DNA of 6,253 nt from CAYYMD01 sp964480425 (GTDB lineage Bacteria; Planctomycetota; Phycisphaerae; SM23-33), in the NCBI GenBank assembly GCA_964480425.1, contig CAYZPY010000145.1:1-6253 (forward strand), given 5' to 3'. Each line of letters opens with the position of its first letter. The first letter of the stretch is position 1. The notes under the pieces are model-generated. The model ran no database searches, was not told the DNA's origin, and worked only from the letters and a program-made list of their open reading frames with translations. The position numbers were made by a program, and so were the translations under genes. Shown here piece by piece: positions 4,626 through 6,253 of the stretch.

Positions 4626-6253
4626 TATTTTATTCCTGTAACTTGTTTGTTGACTTTACCGCATCGGCGGGGTTCTTTCTGCGCGATTCTGGCGGCGGCT
4701 GAGACTGCCTGTCCCAGCGCCACCCCACCGTCGCCGGGCGGGATAATCCTGTGGCGTATAACGTTCAAGCCATTATCCGACAGCAACTTACTCACCATGG
4801 CGGTCAGGCGGCGATTGGCGAAGCATCCGCCGGTCAGGGCTACGGTGCGAAGATTCGTTTCCCCAGCGGCACGGACGGCGCCGGCCGCCAGAAAGACCGC
4901 GACGGTATTGTGAAACTTCGCCGATACTACCGGCGACGACACCCCGCTGCGGAGGTCAGCGATTATATCTTTCACCATTATACGCGGGTCTATAAGAAAT
5001 TGCCCACCGTCCGGCGCGTTTATTATGTCGAAACCGTAGTGCTCCTCGATGTCGTTTTGTGCGTGGGCCTCGAACTTCATGGGCGCCTCGCCCTCGTAGC
5101 GGTTTACAGCGGCGACGCCCGTCATCCAGGCGACGGCGTCGAACAGGCGCCCCAGCGAACTGGTGGGGGGGCAGTTAACTTTCGCACGCAGCATCTCGGA
5201 CGCGGCGCGGACCTGTTCGTCCTCGATATCGAGACGGCACGCCGACAGGCGGTTCGCGTAATCCTCGCCGAACGCCTCGTACATTGCCGCAAGCGCCGGC
5301 CTCCACGTCTGCACCGCCGCGGCGTCGCCGCCGATGAGCGGCATTTCGCGCAGGTGTCCCAACCGGCGGTAGCGGGCAAGGTCGGCGTGGAGTATTTCGC
5401 AGCCCCACACGCCGCCGCCCGGGCCATAACCAACGCCGTCGCACGACAGGCCTATAACAGGCCCGTTGGTGGAGTTCTCCGCAAGGCACGAGGCCACGTG
5501 CGCGTGGTGGTGCTGGACCGACTCCAGGGGGAGGTTCTCGGTCCGGCTGCGCCGCGCGGCGTAGCGGCTTGACAAATACTGCGGATGCATATCTGCCGCG
5601 ATAACCGACGGTGTAAACTCGAACAGGCGCGACAGGTGTTCGATGGTGTCGCTGAAGTGTCCAAAGGTCCGCGCGTCGGTCAGGTCGCCGATGTGTTCGC
5701 TTATCAGCGCCAGGTCGTTTTGGATCATGCAGAAGGTGTTGTTCAGTTCCGCGCCCACCGCCAGCACGCGCGTATCGGCTATGTCAAGCCCCTCCAGGCG
5801 TACCGGACGGGGCGCGTATCCGCGCGCCCTCCGCAGAAGCGCCACCTCGCCGTCGGCGTGCAGTTGGGCGACGCTGTCGTCCAGGCGGCGGGCTATGGGG
5901 CGATCATTGGTCAGGAACGCATCTGCGATGCCGCCAAGGCGCCTCACGGCGTCGTCGTTGTCCTTCACCAGCGGCTCGTGGGAGATGTTTCCCGAGGTCA
6001 TCACCAGCGGCAAGTCGCGCAGTGGCGGTTCGGCCAGCAGCAGGTGATGCACCGGCGTGTAAGGGAGCATAACGCCCAGTGTGTCGAGCCCTTCTGCCAC
6101 GGACGGCGCCACCGGCGCGCCGGGGCGTGCGGGCATTATGACGATGGGACGCAGGGGCCCGCCCAGCAGTCGTTCTGCGTCCTGGCTGATTCGGCAGAGG
6201 CGCTTTGCTGCGGGCAGGTCCGCCACCATCAGTGCGAACGGCTTGGCGTCGCG
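4625..6253 (-). CDS. hypF: Carbamoyltransferase HypF, C-terminal 542 residues (N-terminus outside window)
   Basis: HypF uses carbamoyl phosphate and ATP to make carbamoyl-adenylate and transfers the carbamoyl group to the C-terminal Cys of HypE. The frame is open to the right edge and begins RDAKPFALMV, a typical internal HypF segment, so the Met at 6229 is not the start. Roughly 200 residues (acylphosphatase domain, the paired Cys4 zinc fingers and the start of the YrdC-like domain) lie outside. Numbering from the first visible residue, the YrdC-like domain runs to about 150 with VMTSGNISHEPL (84-95), AFLTNDRPIARRLDDSV (112-128) and LRRARGYAPRPV (140-151). The Kae1-like carbamoyltransferase domain follows with VGAELNNTFC (166-175), DMHPQYLSSRYA (221-232), the metal-binding QHHHAH (247-252), CDGVGYGPGGGVWGCE (271-286), SLGRLFDAVAWMTG (366-379), YEGEAPMKFEAHA (386-398), LTGGCFANRRL (473-483) and PPGDGGVALGQ (505-515). 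Most family members have DGTG where this has DGVG (272-275). It is the first gene visible in the hypFCDE transcript. Confidence 0.97.
   Translation of the reverse strand, partial: RDAKPFALMVADLPAAKRLCRISQDAERLLGGPLRPIVIMPARPGAPVAPSVAEGLDTLGVMLPYTPVHHLLLAEPPLRDLPLVMTSGNISHEPLVKDNDDAVRRLGGIADAFLTNDRPIARRLDDSVAQLHADGEVALLRRARGYAPRPVRLEGLDIADTRVLAVGAELNNTFCMIQNDLALISEHIGDLTDARTFGHFSDTIEHLSRLFEFTPSVIAADMHPQYLSSRYAARRSRTENLPLESVQHHHAHVASCLAENSTNGPVIGLSCDGVGYGPGGGVWGCEILHADLARYRRLGHLREMPLIGGDAAAVQTWRPALAAMYEAFGEDYANRLSACRLDIEDEQVRAASEMLRAKVNCPPTSSLGRLFDAVAWMTGVAAVNRYEGEAPMKFEAHAQNDIEEHYGFDIINAPDGGQFLIDPRIMVKDIIADLRSGVSSPVVSAKFHNTVAVFLAAGAVRAAGETNLRTVALTGGCFANRRLTAMVSKLLSDNGLNVIRHRIIPPGDGGVALGQAVSAAARIAQKEPRRCGKVNKQVTGIK

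Noticed and set aside
4751..5572. A 273-codon open frame on the + strand inside hypF
   Set aside because: It is antisense to the Kae1-like domain of hypF, has no recognisable motif or ribosome binding site, and its Arg/Ala/Val-rich composition is typical of a shadow frame.
1..6253. CRISPR arrays, tRNA or rRNA genes, insertion sequences, toxin-antitoxin or defence genes
   Set aside because: I saw no regularly spaced repeats, no transposase motifs or terminal inverted repeats, and no RNA gene signatures. The coding regions are all accounted for by the listed genes.

Overview
This window looks like chromosomal DNA from a GC-rich bacterium. A PEP-CTERM/exosortase-type surface protein, the C5 (glutamyl-tRNA) haem pathway gene hemL and a set of hydrogenase maturation genes occur together. 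That fits an anaerobic or facultative member of the Planctomycetota (for example a Phycisphaerae-like lineage) or another PVC-type bacterium. The taxonomic call is inference from gene content and protein style; there is no rRNA or other marker here.

Layout. On the + strand, the window opens inside the 3' end of hemL (glutamate-1-semialdehyde aminomutase, last 107 residues). After a 109-base gap comes an unrecognised 225-residue protein with about four membrane segments (436-1113). A strong symmetric hairpin (1138-1171) then separates this + strand pair from everything else, which is on the - strand. Read in the direction of transcription (right to left), the - strand holds hypF (N-terminus beyond the right edge), hypC, hypD, hypE, and a secreted PEP-CTERM protein (1201-1929).

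How the genes work together. HypF and HypE make the cyanide ligands: HypF carbamoylates the C-terminal cysteine of HypE, which dehydrates it to thiocyanate. HypC and HypD form the scaffold on which the Fe(CN)2CO group of [NiFe]-hydrogenase is assembled. The genes are tightly packed (hypF/hypC share one base; hypC/hypD overlap by 17 bases). hypE follows after a 105-base gap that carries a plausible promoter of its own. The nickel-insertion genes hypA/hypB and the hydrogenase subunits are not in the window. All the Hyp proteins seen keep their key residues, so the pathway looks functional.

The window is mostly ordinary housekeeping and maturation genes. I found no convincing new multi-gene system. 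The parts most worth a second look are the unknown membrane protein behind hemL, the structured 5' leader of the PEP-CTERM gene, and the promoter-like island between hypD and hypE. No gene-free stretch exceeds 300 bases; the longest is 1930-2155.
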